DNA from: Parasaccharibacter apium
Lineage (GTDB): Bacteria > Pseudomonadota > Alphaproteobacteria > Acetobacterales > Acetobacteraceae
NCBI RefSeq assembly: GCF_002592045.1
Contig: NZ_MEJG01000005.1
Span: forward strand, 62,001-126,000
Reading direction: 5' to 3'
Length of the DNA: 64,000 bases
The notes beneath the pieces are model-generated. The model ran no database searches, was not told the DNA's origin, and worked only from the letters and a program-made list of their open reading frames with translations. How positions within the stretch are numbered: the first letter of the stretch is position 1; every line of letters starts with the position of its first letter. The position numbers were made by a program, and so were the translations under genes. Below are positions 1 through 11,639 of this stretch, piece by piece.

Positions 1-487
1 TCGTCTGTTTTTCTGCCTCGGTGGCATCTTTATACTCAACAATACGTTCGACCATTCCCTTTTGGTCCACAATAATACGTCCATAATGCCCCGGATTGTG
101 CGGACGCATACCCAAAAGGGATAGTTTGTTATCGTGCGTATGAGCCTCTAACAGGCGTTGCATCGTGTCTTCTGTGAGAAGGGGATTATCCGCATAGAGG
201 ATAACAGCTTTCCCCTCTGCCAGCGAAGAGACGCCTATTTTCGCTGCATGTCCCGTCCCTAACCGCTCGGTCTGAATAACAGTTTGATGCGGCTGAACAT
301 AATGGGTAAGCTCCTCCATCCCCGGCCCAACCACAACGATAATTTGGTCAACACTATGTTGGGCTGTCTCTAGCAAATGGCCAATCATAGGGCGGTTCCC
401 TAGGCGTTGCATTGCTTTAGGGTAGCGGGACTTCATACGCGTCCCCATCCCGGCGGCCAAAATAATGGCAGTGGTTGTGGAACTCAT
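1..487 (-). CDS. glmU: GlmU, bifunctional UDP-GlcNAc pyrophosphorylase, N-terminal part
   Basis: This is the N-terminal 162 residues of a protein that runs off the left edge. GlmU acetylates glucosamine-1-phosphate and then uridylylates it to UDP-GlcNAc, the cytoplasmic precursor of peptidoglycan and lipid A. The nucleotide-binding signature LAAGMGTRMKS lies at about residues 10-20. TERLGTGHA and the metal-site region YADNPLL follow, where many homologues have GD instead of AD. Only the uridylyltransferase domain is visible; the left-handed beta-helix acetyltransferase half lies outside. The ATG at 485-487 is 16 bases downstream of the DUF3108 stop, so the two genes are probably co-transcribed at the end of the gyrB operon. 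The assignment is from motifs and is firm for the family. Confidence 0.93.
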   Translation of the reverse strand, partial: MSSTTTAIILAAGMGTRMKSRYPKAMQRLGNRPMIGHLLETAQHSVDQIIVVVGPGMEELTHYVQPHQTVIQTERLGTGHAAKIGVSSLAEGKAVILYADNPLLTEDTMQRLLEAHTHDNKLSLLGMRPHNPGHYGRIIVDQKGMVERIVEYKDATEAEKQT

Positions 488-503
488 AAATGACCTCGTA
501 ACA

Positions 504-1379
504 TTATTTTGGAGCTGCTTGAGCAGGAACAGCCGATAAATAAGGGGGCGTTTGTAAGACGACCAAGAGCATCCCTATTTTGGGATGCGAGAATTGTAAC
601 CGTACTGGGATTAGCCCCGCTTTTGGGTCCCGAACAAACCATACAGACCCGGGATGAGGTGTTGCTTTTGCATCCTTAAAGGGGGAACCTATAGAGAAAC
701 CGCCAATCTGCTTCCCCGTAAAATCGCATCGCATCGCATCCCCGGTATAGAAAGGATGATGGTCTGTTGGAAGTGTTGTCTTAAAGGGGCCGTGCATATC
801 CATGTAAGAAAGACGAATCCCATCAAAAACAGATTGTCCCGTAGTGCAGTTCTGACGAACATCCATGTGATGGACTAGTCCAACGAGATAGCTGAGCATA
901 TCCACAGACTGCCGAAACTCCACTTCTGGCATAGCTTCTCGCCCTGTTTCTGGCGGTTGAAGCACCGTGACATGAGGGCCTGTATGGTCGAACTCAATAT
1001 GTGTATGCAGCTCTTCTCCTCGGGAGAAGCCACGATTATCATAAGATAGAGGCCGCGTGTCTACTTCATTGAAATGACCTTGCGCGGTGCTGAGCAAATT
1101 AACCGTAAAAAACCAACTTGCTAAACCAACACTATAAAGATGCGTCTGTATGCCATAACCCCAAGGTTGCAGCACATAATCAGCATCAACATTTACAAAA
1201 TGATAACCACGTACATACATGTTGTAATGAAGATGAACATTCTGCCCTGTGGAGGTCTCTCTCGGCATCACAGCGGCGTGTGAGGGAGATGGTTGGGCCA
1301 TCCCAACCCTTGCCCCCCCAAAGCAGCTCCCCCCTATTAAAAGAGCAGAGAGCCATGCGATGCGATAAAGACGATCCAT
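504..1379 (-). CDS. DUF3108 secreted protein
   Basis: The predicted protein has about 291 residues. It starts with an arginine followed by a hydrophobic stretch and a small-residue region typical of a Sec signal peptide, so it is probably periplasmic. The C-terminal half, with RCDFTGKQIGGF-like segments and a closing IPVRLQFSHPKIGMLLVVL strand, resembles DUF3108. Members of that family are predicted beta-rich periplasmic proteins with no settled function. The frame is open upstream to a TTG near 1397 and an ATG at 1394. I prefer the ATG at 1379 because it begins a cleaner signal peptide and lies just after the gyrB stop at 1387. It sits between gyrB and glmU on the same strand. Confidence 0.75.
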   Translation of the reverse strand: MDRLYRIAWLSALLIGGSCFGGARVGMAQPSPSHAAVMPRETSTGQNVHLHYNMYVRGYHFVNVDADYVLQPWGYGIQTHLYSVGLASWFFTVNLLSTAQGHFNEVDTRPLSYDNRGFSRGEELHTHIEFDHTGPHVTVLQPPETGREAMPEVEFRQSVDMLSYLVGLVHHMDVRQNCTTGQSVFDGIRLSYMDMHGPFKTTLPTDHHPFYTGDAMRCDFTGKQIGGFSIGSPFKDAKATPHPGSVWFVRDPKAGLIPVRLQFSHPKIGMLLVVLQTPPYLSAVPAQAAPK

Positions 1380-1386
1380 AAAGCAC

Positions 1387-3843
<2,457 letters not shown>

Positions 3844-3925
3844 TTACTCCAGTTGGGGCAAGAGAAATTTGATATGAATATACTGTGAGAAGCTTCTTCT
3901 GACCAGTACTATTCCCCGTATTTGC

Positions 3926-5029
3926 TTAGGCAGAGGCGTGCAATGTACCGTTACGGATGGTTATAAAATCTGCATGACCTCGGAGGGGAGAAAATAATGC
4001 GGCTTCTGTACCGGTTAAGAGGATGGTTGTTTTTAAAGCACGCAAACTTTCCATCAAATTAATACGCCGCTTTTCATCAAGATGAACTAATGGCTCATCA
4101 AGCAAAATGAGCGGAGCATATCCTAAGAGATGCGTTATAGCTTCTGCATGAGAAAGGATAATACTTAGCAGCATGATTTTTTTCTGCCCACTGCTGGATT
4201 GTATAGCGTCCCGCCCTGTTGCTTGATCTTTTAAGCTCATATCGGCCCGATGTGCACCAAGGGACGTACTTTTGCGGGCGTGGTCCTGCTGACGTGCTTG
4301 CTTGAGGGCCTGACGCAACCAGTCCTCAACCTCTATAGCTGGTTTTGCCCTAAGAGCCTCTGCAATGGGGCAATGCAGCTCCATTACCGTATGAGGAAAG
4401 GCCTTATTCCCAAAAGGGGTTGTGGCGAGCATCTCTATGAGATTCATTCGCCCAACTGTTGCTGCGACAGCGTGACGACTTATGGATGTTTCGAGCGAAT
4501 CAAGCCAAGCTGTTTCTTGAGGATGCTCTTGTAAGACACGGTTACGGCTCGTCACGGAGCGTTCATGTGCGATAAGTTGCTGAGTATGGTCTGGGATAAG
4601 AGCCACAGTAAGACGGTCTAGAAAACGCCTGCGCCCAGAGGCTCCATCTAAAAATAAGCGATCCATTTGTGGGGTAAGCCACACACAAGAATAAAGCTGA
4701 GCAATCTCTGCGTGAGTGCGTGGTTTCTCCCCATCTAATAGGAAAACACGGCGGCCCTTCCCCGCTGCAACCCCAGTGGCGAGCTGAAAAGCATGCTCAC
4801 CTCTCTCCAAATGTGCGGTTATACCCCAATCTGTCGTTCCATGACGCGGTAAAAGAGACGCCGGGGAACTTAACAAACCCTGCCCCGGCGCAAGGAGAGA
4901 AAGGGCCTCTAAAAGATTGGTCTTTCCGCTGCCATTCTCCCCGGTGAGGACAGAGATACTGGCAGCGGGCTCCCAAACACAACGGCGATAATTACGGAAA
5001 TCCGTTAAGGTAAGACGGTGTAACCGCAA
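3926..5029 (-). CDS. recF: RecF recombination mediator
   Basis: RecF is an SMC-like ATPase that, with RecO and RecR, loads RecA at single-strand gaps. The 367 residues carry Walker A GENGSGKTNLLEAL around residues 30-43. The ABC-type signature region SSGQKK is near residue 283, and Walker B LILLDEPLVHLD follows about 30 residues later. The N-terminal segment LTLTDFRNYR is typical of the family. The gene starts 8 bases after dnaN ends, so the two are almost certainly co-transcribed. Nothing is missing compared with homologues. Confidence 0.97.
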   Translation of the reverse strand: MRLHRLTLTDFRNYRRCVWEPAASISVLTGENGSGKTNLLEALSLLAPGQGLLSSPASLLPRHGTTDWGITAHLERGEHAFQLATGVAAGKGRRVFLLDGEKPRTHAEIAQLYSCVWLTPQMDRLFLDGASGRRRFLDRLTVALIPDHTQQLIAHERSVTSRNRVLQEHPQETAWLDSLETSISRHAVAATVGRMNLIEMLATTPFGNKAFPHTVMELHCPIAEALRAKPAIEVEDWLRQALKQARQQDHARKSTSLGAHRADMSLKDQATGRDAIQSSSGQKKIMLLSIILSHAEAITHLLGYAPLILLDEPLVHLDEKRRINLMESLRALKTTILLTGTEAALFSPLRGHADFITIRNGTLHASA

Positions 5030-5037
5030 GGCGGCAC

Positions 5038-6162
5038 TTAAACCCGGATAGGCATAAGAACGTAAAGAACAGCAGGCTGCTCCGTATCGCGAATCAATGT
5101 CGGTGAGGAGCTATCAGCTAGTGCAAATTCAGCTTCTGCATCAATTTGGTCGGTAATATCCGTCAAATAGCGCGCTTGGAAGCCGATCTCTACCTCATCA
5201 CTATTGTAAGTGACGCTATTTTCATCCAACTCTTCTTGGGCAATCCCTTGGTCGGGACTGATCGCTGAGAGAGTGAGATGATTCTTTGTTACCGTCAGCT
5301 TGATAGGGCGAGAGCGTTCTTGGCTAATCGCTGCCACACGTCCAACGGCTGCTGCAAGATCCTGCTTACTAACGCGCAAGATACGACTGTTATTCTGCGG
5401 GATAACGCGTGAATATTCCGGGAATGTCCCATCCACAAGCTTAGAGGTCAGCAAGATGGAACCAATACGAAATTGGATGCGCGTCTCAGAAAGAGCTACC
5501 TCGACATCCGCACTATCATTATCCAGCAGCTTTCGCACTTCTGTAACTGTTTTGCGCGGAACAATAATGCCGGGCATGGATTTAATACCGAGAGGGGCTT
5601 CCGTATCCACCTTGGCTAGACGGTGCCCATCTGTCGCAACTGCACGGAGATAATTTTTCTTCTCCTCCAACACGACATGGAGGTAAATACCGTTTAGGTA
5701 ATAACGCGTTTCCTCATTAGACATAGCAAAGCGCGTACGGTCAATGAGAGTCCGCAACTCTCCCGCTTGAATGGTGAAATGATGAGGAAGGTCCCCTGCA
5801 ACCATAGCAGGGAAATCATCCACCGGCAGGACATTCAAGCTCGTAGCGTACCGCCCGGCCCGCAGGTGAAGTGGCTCTTCTGCGCTCTCCTGATTGAACT
5901 CAATCTCTGCACCATCGGGCAATTTGCGGACAATCTCAAAAAGAACAGCAGCAGGGATGGTCACTGCACCCGCGCGTGTCGCTGTGGAGGGAATCTCCTC
6001 CACAACAGCAATCTCCATATCCGTAGCAGTTAAACGCAGGGTCTCGCCGTCATGCTCTAGCAAAACATTGGCAAGAATGGGGATGGTATTTCGCTTTTCG
6101 GCAACACCATTAACATGGGACAAAGCACGCAGGAGCGGCGCGCGATCAACCTTAAATTTCAT
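5038..6162 (-). CDS. dnaN: DNA polymerase III sliding clamp (beta subunit)
   Basis: The product is the ring-shaped processivity clamp of replicative polymerase. Its 374 residues fit three clamp domains of about 120 residues each. The N-terminal block (RAPLLRALSHVNGVAEKR, then TIPILANVLLE) and the C-terminal end, QPAVLYVLMPIRV, are hallmark clamp sequences. The last residues form part of the hydrophobic pocket that binds polymerase and repair partners. The gene sits between dnaA (72-base gap) and recF (8-base gap). Confidence 0.98.
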   Translation of the reverse strand: MKFKVDRAPLLRALSHVNGVAEKRNTIPILANVLLEHDGETLRLTATDMEIAVVEEIPSTATRAGAVTIPAAVLFEIVRKLPDGAEIEFNQESAEEPLHLRAGRYATSLNVLPVDDFPAMVAGDLPHHFTIQAGELRTLIDRTRFAMSNEETRYYLNGIYLHVVLEEKKNYLRAVATDGHRLAKVDTEAPLGIKSMPGIIVPRKTVTEVRKLLDNDSADVEVALSETRIQFRIGSILLTSKLVDGTFPEYSRVIPQNNSRILRVSKQDLAAAVGRVAAISQERSRPIKLTVTKNHLTLSAISPDQGIAQEELDENSVTYNSDEVEIGFQARYLTDITDQIDAEAEFALADSSSPTLIRDTEQPAVLYVLMPIRV

Positions 6163-6234
6163 GATAACCCCAAATCTTACCGAAAGCGTGTGGTACGGCC
6201 TTCTAACAAGGAAAAGAATATTTTGAAAGCGATT

Positions 6235-7704
6235 TTAGCTTTCTAGCATGTGCTTTAATAGCTCTACACTTTCTGCCAAGCCAGGGTCCTGTTCCATAAG
6301 CTCTGCGACGCGGTTAACGGCATGCATAACAGTTGTATGGTCTCGATTACCAAATTTTCGGCCAATTTCTGGCAGGCTCCGGCTTGTGAGTTGCTTAGCA
6401 AGATACATAGCAATCTGCCGTGGCCGCGCAACAGCGCGCGCCCTACGAGCGGAAGACATATCTGTTAGACGAATATTAAAATGCTCCACAACTTTCCGCT
6501 GAATTTCATCAATCGTAACGCGCCGCTCATGCGCTTTGAGCATGTCCTTAAGGACATCCTGCGTTGATTCCAGCGTAACAGGACGGCCAACCAAATCTGC
6601 ATGGGCGATGAGGCGATTTAACGCGCCTTCCAGCTCACGCACATTAGTAGTGATTTTATGCGCTAAATATTCCAGAACTTTTGGCGGGACAGGAGTACCC
6701 GATGCTTTCGCTTTTGCCTCAAGGATGGAAATACGCAATTCAAAGGTTGTGGCATGAATATCCGCAACCATCCCGCAGCCTAGGCGAGTCCGCAGCCGGT
6801 CCTCCAACCCTGATAGATCGGAGGGGCTTTTATCTGCACTAACAATGATTTGCCGCCCTGCATCAACAAGCGCATTAAATGTATGGAAGAACTCTTCTTG
6901 TGTACTATTTTTACCAATGAGAAATTGCAGATCATCAATCATCAAAACATCGACAGACCTTAATTGCTCTTTAAACTCCATTTGAGATTTAGACTGCATC
7001 GAAGCAATAAAACGATACATAAATTTTTCGGCCGACATATAGGCGACAGAAATATTACCCCGGCTCATCAGTTTTAGACCAATAGCATGCATAAGGTGGG
7101 TTTTGCCCAGGCCGACCCCTCCATAAAGAAATAAGGGATTGAATCCGGGACTGGCGGGGTGATCTGCTACACGCCCAGCGCAAGCATAAGCAAACTCATT
7201 TGGTTTACCAACAACGAAGTTATCGAAGGTAAAGCGACGGTCTAGCGGGACAGAAAGATCATTACGCATTTCAATATTTGATGCAAAGGCGGGAAGTTCA
7301 TCATGCTCTAACGCCACTGCATCATCATGAGCCATCTCACCTATAGTGGCTGTAGATGCAACTTCAACTTGTCGTTCTACAGCGCGATGAGTCTGCTCAT
7401 TTATACGCTGTATCTTTTTGTCAATTTTTAATTCTACATGCTGGACGGATGAGCTTTCTTCTCGCCAAAGTGATTGGAGCCTTTGCCCATATTGAGCACG
7501 GACCCAATCCCTTAAAAAACGCTCTGGCAAATATAATGTGATCTCATCTTCGTCCAACGCCCCTAAGGTAATACGTTGAATCCACATACGATATTCAACG
7601 TCACCAACTTCATCTTTCAAGCGTTCGCAAATGCGAAGCCAAGCAGCCTTAAGAGCGGCAATATCAGAAGAGGCCATAGCAGCAGCATCCTGAGCTTTTT
7701 CCAC
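6235..7704 (-). CDS. dnaA: Chromosomal replication initiator DnaA
   Basis: DnaA is the AAA+ protein that opens the origin and loads helicase. The 489-residue protein has the N-terminal helicase-interaction domain, a charged linker (about residues 85-150), Walker A GGVGLGKTH at about 195-203, Walker B MIDDLQFL, and the C-terminal DNA-binding domain IV with RKFGNRDHTTVMHAV. The starting methionine precedes a normal domain I. It lies downstream of rpsT, with a rho-independent terminator between them, so it probably has its own promoter in 7705-7865. The intergenic region does not show a convincing cluster of DnaA boxes. Confidence 0.98.
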   Translation of the reverse strand: MEKAQDAAAMASSDIAALKAAWLRICERLKDEVGDVEYRMWIQRITLGALDEDEITLYLPERFLRDWVRAQYGQRLQSLWREESSSVQHVELKIDKKIQRINEQTHRAVERQVEVASTATIGEMAHDDAVALEHDELPAFASNIEMRNDLSVPLDRRFTFDNFVVGKPNEFAYACAGRVADHPASPGFNPLFLYGGVGLGKTHLMHAIGLKLMSRGNISVAYMSAEKFMYRFIASMQSKSQMEFKEQLRSVDVLMIDDLQFLIGKNSTQEEFFHTFNALVDAGRQIIVSADKSPSDLSGLEDRLRTRLGCGMVADIHATTFELRISILEAKAKASGTPVPPKVLEYLAHKITTNVRELEGALNRLIAHADLVGRPVTLESTQDVLKDMLKAHERRVTIDEIQRKVVEHFNIRLTDMSSARRARAVARPRQIAMYLAKQLTSRSLPEIGRKFGNRDHTTVMHAVNRVAELMEQDPGLAESVELLKHMLES

Positions 7705-7863
7705 TTCTGATCTCCATTATAATCGTATCTGAGTCCAGCAAGGGTAATGCCCGCTGGGAAGGCTAATCAAGTCTTTTTACCGCCGTGAGAAACAACTTTG
7801 CGTTTTCCTATCTCGACCGGCAGGGTTTATGTAATAATTAATCTATGGCTAACTCTCTAACCA
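7705..7863. other. dnaA upstream intergenic region
   Basis: This 159-base stretch separates the rpsT terminator from the dnaA start and must hold the dnaA promoter. I see no ordered cluster of TTATCCACA-type DnaA boxes and no AT-rich unwinding element. The closest nearby box is a 7-of-9 match around 7934-7942, on the rpsT side of the terminator. I therefore do not call an origin here. Confidence 0.4.
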
Positions 7864-7892
7864 GGAAAAAAGAACGCGCCATCAGGCGCGCT
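7864..7892 (-). terminator. rho-independent terminator of rpsT
   Basis: Read on the minus strand, a GGCGCG...CGCGCC-type stem (7875-7880 with 7885-7890, four-base loop) is followed directly by a run of six T with a flanking C. It lies about 57 bases after the rpsT stop. It separates rpsT from dnaA on the same strand. Confidence 0.85.
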
Positions 7893-7949
7893 CCCAACCG
7901 TTCTAGCAAACGCCAGACGATAGGCGGACCATAGATCCACAAAGATAAA

Positions 7950-8219
7950 TTAAGCCGCAGAAAGAGACTTAATACGTGCTGAAAGGCGAGACAACTTACG
8001 GCTAACCGTATTACGTGCGATCACACCTTTCCCTGCAGCACGCTGCATTTCCGGCTGTGCCGCGCGGAGAGCCTCTGAAGCAGCTGCCTTATCGCCAGAA
8101 AGAATTGCCTTTTCAACAGCTTTAATGAAGGTCCGCATACGAGAGAGGCGAGACGCATTACGCAGACGGCGGCGTTCATTCTGACGGATGCGTTTACGGG
8201 CGGATGCGTTATTTGCCAT
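7950..8219 (-). CDS. rpsT: 30S ribosomal protein S20
   Basis: S20 binds 16S rRNA early in 30S assembly. The true start is the ATG at 8217-8219, giving 89 residues that begin [20 protein letters not shown], the universal S20 opening. A longer frame reaches 8267 but only adds a non-homologous leader. An AGGAAA Shine-Dalgarno-like stretch precedes the ATG. The protein is Ala, Arg and Lys rich as expected. The gene ends before a strong terminator. It sits between mutM and dnaA on the same strand. Confidence 0.97.
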   Translation of the reverse strand: MANNASARKRIRQNERRRLRNASRLSRMRTFIKAVEKAILSGDKAAASEALRAAQPEMQRAAGKGVIARNTVSRKLSRLSARIKSLSAA

Positions 8220-8289
8220 GAGCTTCAAGTTTCCTGCGGATAGTTCGCTAAAAATGATGCTTGCCATCTACCCTTCTGTTTAAGTCTCG

Positions 8290-9147
8290 TCAAGCATTCT
8301 CTTCATTTTTCTGACAATGAGGGCAGAAGAAGGTTGAACGCCCATTTTGCTTTATGCGTTCAATAAAAACGTCGCGTCCCACCTCAGTGCAAATAGAGCA
8401 AGATTCGCCCTCTCTCCCATAAACAAGGTGAAGTTTCTGAAATGCTCCCGGTGTACCGTCTGTATGTACATAATCCCGTAAGGTTGACCCTCCCGCTTTG
8501 ATAGCAGCATCTAAAATCTCAATAATAGCGTGATGCAGCCTAACAGCGTCTTTCTGGGTTAAGCTTTTTGCCTCCCTTTGGGGATGCAATCCCGCACGGA
8601 ACAGGGCCTCACAAACATAGATATTGCCAAGCCCTACGATTTTCCTTTGGTCTAGCAAGGCCGTCTTTAACGGCATCCGTATTGTACGGCACAGCCCGTA
8701 AAGGTAATCTGCTGTAAAATGGGACGATAGAGGTTCTATCCCAAGATGAGCAAGCTGGGGCTGCTGCCTCTCCTCATCTGTGCGGAACAAAACCACCATG
8801 CCGAAACGGCGCGCATCAACAAAAGCAATGCGCTGGTCATCATTTGTCCAAAATACAAGATGCTCATGTTTGCGCGAAGCGGGTGCGGATATAGTCGGAT
8901 CGATAAAAAGACGGCCAGACATACCGAGATGAATCAGTAGGCTCCACCCATGTTGAAAATCGATCAAGATGTATTTAGCCCGCCGCCGTAACGCTATAAT
9001 GGGGTGATGAAGTGGAATCGTTGCCAGCCCAGCGGGAAAAGGGGTGCGTAAATTAGGGCGATTTACGTCAATCTTCCCAAAACTCCGCCCCATAAGGCGA
9101 GGCTTCATATTTTGAAGGATAGTTTCTACTTCTGGGAGTTCTGGCAT
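8290..9147 (-). CDS. mutM: Formamidopyrimidine-DNA glycosylase
   Basis: MutM (Fpg) removes 8-oxoguanine and formamidopyrimidines from DNA and cleaves the abasic site. The 285-residue protein starts MPELPEVE, where the proline after the initiator methionine is the catalytic nucleophile and E3 is essential. The helix-two-turn-helix region includes GLGNIYVCEALFRAG. The C-terminal zinc finger has the CSIC...CPHC cysteine pairs, followed by a short tail. The start codon is only 30 bases from the divergent ubiE start, so both promoters must overlap in that gap. Confidence 0.97.
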   Translation of the reverse strand: MPELPEVETILQNMKPRLMGRSFGKIDVNRPNLRTPFPAGLATIPLHHPIIALRRRAKYILIDFQHGWSLLIHLGMSGRLFIDPTISAPASRKHEHLVFWTNDDQRIAFVDARRFGMVVLFRTDEERQQPQLAHLGIEPLSSHFTADYLYGLCRTIRMPLKTALLDQRKIVGLGNIYVCEALFRAGLHPQREAKSLTQKDAVRLHHAIIEILDAAIKAGGSTLRDYVHTDGTPGAFQKLHLVYGREGESCSICTEVGRDVFIERIKQNGRSTFFCPHCQKNEENA

Positions 9148-9177
9148 AAATCCTCATAATGAGATAACGATGGTTTT

Positions 9178-9966
9178 ATGACTGAGACCCATTCTTCCCA
9201 TATTCCCTCCTCGCCGTCAGCCGATTTTGATAATGAGCGCGCTGATTTCGGCTATCGTGATGTTCCTCGCCACGAGAAGAAACCCCTTGTCAGGCAGGTT
9301 TTTGAAAGTGTTGCAGGAAAATATGACGTGATGAATGATGCGATGTCCCTAGGGATTCATCGCGTTTGGAAGCGCATTTTCGTCACTATGCTCTCGCCTC
9401 AACCCAACCATCACCTGTTGGATTTAGCCGGTGGGACGGGGGACATTACCTTTGGTTGGCTACGCCGTGGTGGAGGGCGCGCTGTCCTCTCAGATATTAA
9501 CGAGGCCATGTTAGAGGTAGGACGGCAACGCGCTATCAATGCCGGTTTGATCGGGAAGATGGATGTGTGCGTCATTGATGCCGAATCACTCCCCTTCCCT
9601 GATGCCTCAATGGATAGGGTCTCCATGGCATTTGGATTACGGAATTGTACGGATAAAGAGGCTGTATTGCGCGAAGTACGGCGCGTCCTAAAGCCCGGTG
9701 GTCGTTTTTTATGCCTTGAGTTCTCTAAAGTAGATATTGCAGCCCTCTCCGCGCTTTATGACCTCTGGTCCTTTCAGGTGCTCCCACGCATGGGCCAGAT
9801 GATTGCTGGGGATGCAGAAAGCTACCAATATCTCGCCGAGAGTATTCGTATGTTCCCAGACCAAGAGACATTAGCGGGAATGATGCGCCAAGCAGGGATG
9901 GAGCGTGTCTCTTACCAAAATCTCTCTGGCGGGATTGTCGCTATCCATTCTGGTTGGCGGCTTTAA
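9178..9966 (+). CDS. ubiE: UbiE/MenG demethylmenaquinone and ubiquinone methyltransferase
   Basis: UbiE is an S-adenosylmethionine-dependent C-methyltransferase of ubiquinone synthesis (and menaquinone synthesis where present). In the 262 residues the SAM site LLDLAGGTGDITF lies around residue 80. The family motifs KYDVMNDAMSLGIHRVWK, MAFGLRNCTDKEAVLREV and RMFPDQETLAGMM are intact. The N-terminal 30 residues are a poorly conserved Ser/Pro-rich extension, so the start could be slightly later. The gene begins a tight plus-strand cluster: coaBC starts 3 bases after its stop. An acetic acid bacterium depends on ubiquinone for its membrane dehydrogenases. Confidence 0.95.
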   Translation: MTETHSSHIPSSPSADFDNERADFGYRDVPRHEKKPLVRQVFESVAGKYDVMNDAMSLGIHRVWKRIFVTMLSPQPNHHLLDLAGGTGDITFGWLRRGGGRAVLSDINEAMLEVGRQRAINAGLIGKMDVCVIDAESLPFPDASMDRVSMAFGLRNCTDKEAVLREVRRVLKPGGRFLCLEFSKVDIAALSALYDLWSFQVLPRMGQMIAGDAESYQYLAESIRMFPDQETLAGMMRQAGMERVSYQNLSGGIVAIHSGWRL

Positions 9967-9969
9967 GAG

Positions 9970-11166
9970 ATGGCCCGTATTCTACTCATCATAAGCGGTG
10001 GTATTGCCGCTTATAGAGCGTTGGATGTTGCACGGCAGCTCAAGCGTGATGGGGTAGAGGTTGTCCCCGTCATGACGCATGCCGCTCATCATTTCATTAC
10101 CCCTTTATCGGTAGAAGTGCTATGCAGTCAGGCTGTTCATACAGAGCTTTTTCAACCGGGAGGTGAGAGTGATATCGGGCATATTTCTTTAGCGCGCTCG
10201 GCTGATGCTATTGTGGTATGTCCTGCAACAGCAAATCTCATGGCACGCATGGCGCATGGTATGGCTGATGACCTCGCAACGACTCTTTTACTCGCCACGG
10301 ATGCCCCTATCTTACTCGCCCCTGCGATGAATCCGCATATGTGGGAGAATCCTGCCACACAAGCCAATGTAGCTCTATTGCAACAACGAGGCGTGAAGAT
10401 AATCGGCCCTGCGCATGGTGATGTTGCCTGTGGGGAAACGGGACGTGGTCGTCTAGCCGAGCCTGAGGTCATTCTTGCTGCCATCCGAGACATTATCTCT
10501 CATAAGCAGGCTGATTTAATAGGGCGGCGTATTTTGGTCACAGCCGGCCCTACAGTTGAACCGATTGACCCGGTGCGGTTTATATCAAACCGCTCATCAG
10601 GTTTGCAGGGCTATGCCATTGCAGAGGCCCTCGCCGCCCGTGGGGCGGAGGTGCATCTCATAAGCGGTCCTGTATCCTTACCAACACCCCCTCATGTTAC
10701 ACGGATTAATGTCCAAACAGCGCAAGAGATGTATGCAGCTTGTTTGGCTCACTTACCCGTTGATGCTGCTATTTGCGTAGCCGCTGTAAGTGATTGGCGC
10801 GCCGATACGATACAAGCCCATAAAATCAAGAAAAAGGGGGATGAAGCCGCCCCTACCCTCTCCCTGGTGGAAAACCCCGATATTCTCGCTACCCTCTCAC
10901 ATGCAGAGCAACGGCCTGCTTTGGTCGTGGGGTTCGCTGCTGAGACGACTCACCTACAAGACTATGCACAGCAAAAGCGGCAAAAGAAGGGATGTGATTG
11001 GCTGTTAGCGAATGATGTCAGCAAGCATCAATTTGGCGGGGCAGAGAATCAGGTTCTATTCCTGACAGGCTCTGGGGTGGAACCATGGCCTGAAATGTCC
11101 AAGCAGGATCTTGCCCAGCACCTAACAGATAAAATTGCTTCATTTTTTCATCAAAAGGCTCCTTAA
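9970..11166 (+). CDS. coaBC: Bifunctional phosphopantothenoylcysteine decarboxylase/synthetase
   Basis: CoaBC carries out two successive steps of coenzyme A synthesis: joining 4'-phosphopantothenate to cysteine and decarboxylating the product with FMN. The 398-residue length matches the fused enzyme. The CoaC half shows GGIAAYRALDVAR at the N-terminus and the substrate motif PAMNPHMW near residue 120. The CoaB half begins around residue 185 with TAGPTVEPIDPVRFISNRSS and has NDVSKHQFG further on. It is sandwiched between ubiE and dut with gaps of 3 bases, so these form one operon. Confidence 0.96.
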   Translation: MARILLIISGGIAAYRALDVARQLKRDGVEVVPVMTHAAHHFITPLSVEVLCSQAVHTELFQPGGESDIGHISLARSADAIVVCPATANLMARMAHGMADDLATTLLLATDAPILLAPAMNPHMWENPATQANVALLQQRGVKIIGPAHGDVACGETGRGRLAEPEVILAAIRDIISHKQADLIGRRILVTAGPTVEPIDPVRFISNRSSGLQGYAIAEALAARGAEVHLISGPVSLPTPPHVTRINVQTAQEMYAACLAHLPVDAAICVAAVSDWRADTIQAHKIKKKGDEAAPTLSLVENPDILATLSHAEQRPALVVGFAAETTHLQDYAQQKRQKKGCDWLLANDVSKHQFGGAENQVLFLTGSGVEPWPEMSKQDLAQHLTDKIASFFHQKAP

Positions 11167-11169
11167 ATT

Positions 11170-11622
11170 ATGTCAGCGTCTGTAACGGTTCGTATTGTAC
11201 GGCTGCCTCACGGCCACGATTTAGACCTCCCCACTTATGGGACAGCCGGGGCAGCGGGGGTGGATATGCAAGCCGCTGTGGAGGCCCCCCTCACCATCAA
11301 AGCTGGGGAACGTGCTTTAATTCCCACCGGCTTGTCTATCGCCTTACCAGCAGGGTACGAATTACAAATCCGCCCACGCTCTGGCCTTGCGCTAAAGTAC
11401 GGAATTATGGTCCCCAATAGTCCCGGCACGATTGATGAAGATTATCGCGGGGAGATACGCATTATTCTCATTAATGCTGGGGCTGAGGATTTTGTGATAC
11501 ATCGTGGGATGAGGATTGCGCAGGCCGTCCTTGCGCCTGTTGTCAAAATAGCGTGGCAGGAATGTGAAAGCCTTGATACAACAGAGCGTGGCCATAACGG
11601 CTTTGGCAGTACGGGCCATTAA
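11170..11622 (+). CDS. dut: dUTP diphosphatase
   Basis: Dut hydrolyses dUTP to dUMP, keeping uracil out of DNA and feeding thymidylate synthesis. The 150-residue trimeric-type enzyme shows all five motifs: [31 protein letters not shown] and the C-terminal GFGSTG. It follows coaBC by 3 bases, an arrangement seen in many proteobacteria. An ABC permease gene begins 17 bases downstream. Confidence 0.97.
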   Translation: MSASVTVRIVRLPHGHDLDLPTYGTAGAAGVDMQAAVEAPLTIKAGERALIPTGLSIALPAGYELQIRPRSGLALKYGIMVPNSPGTIDEDYRGEIRIILINAGAEDFVIHRGMRIAQAVLAPVVKIAWQECESLDTTERGHNGFGSTGH

Positions 11623-11639
11623 CGGGAGTTTTTCTGCCC

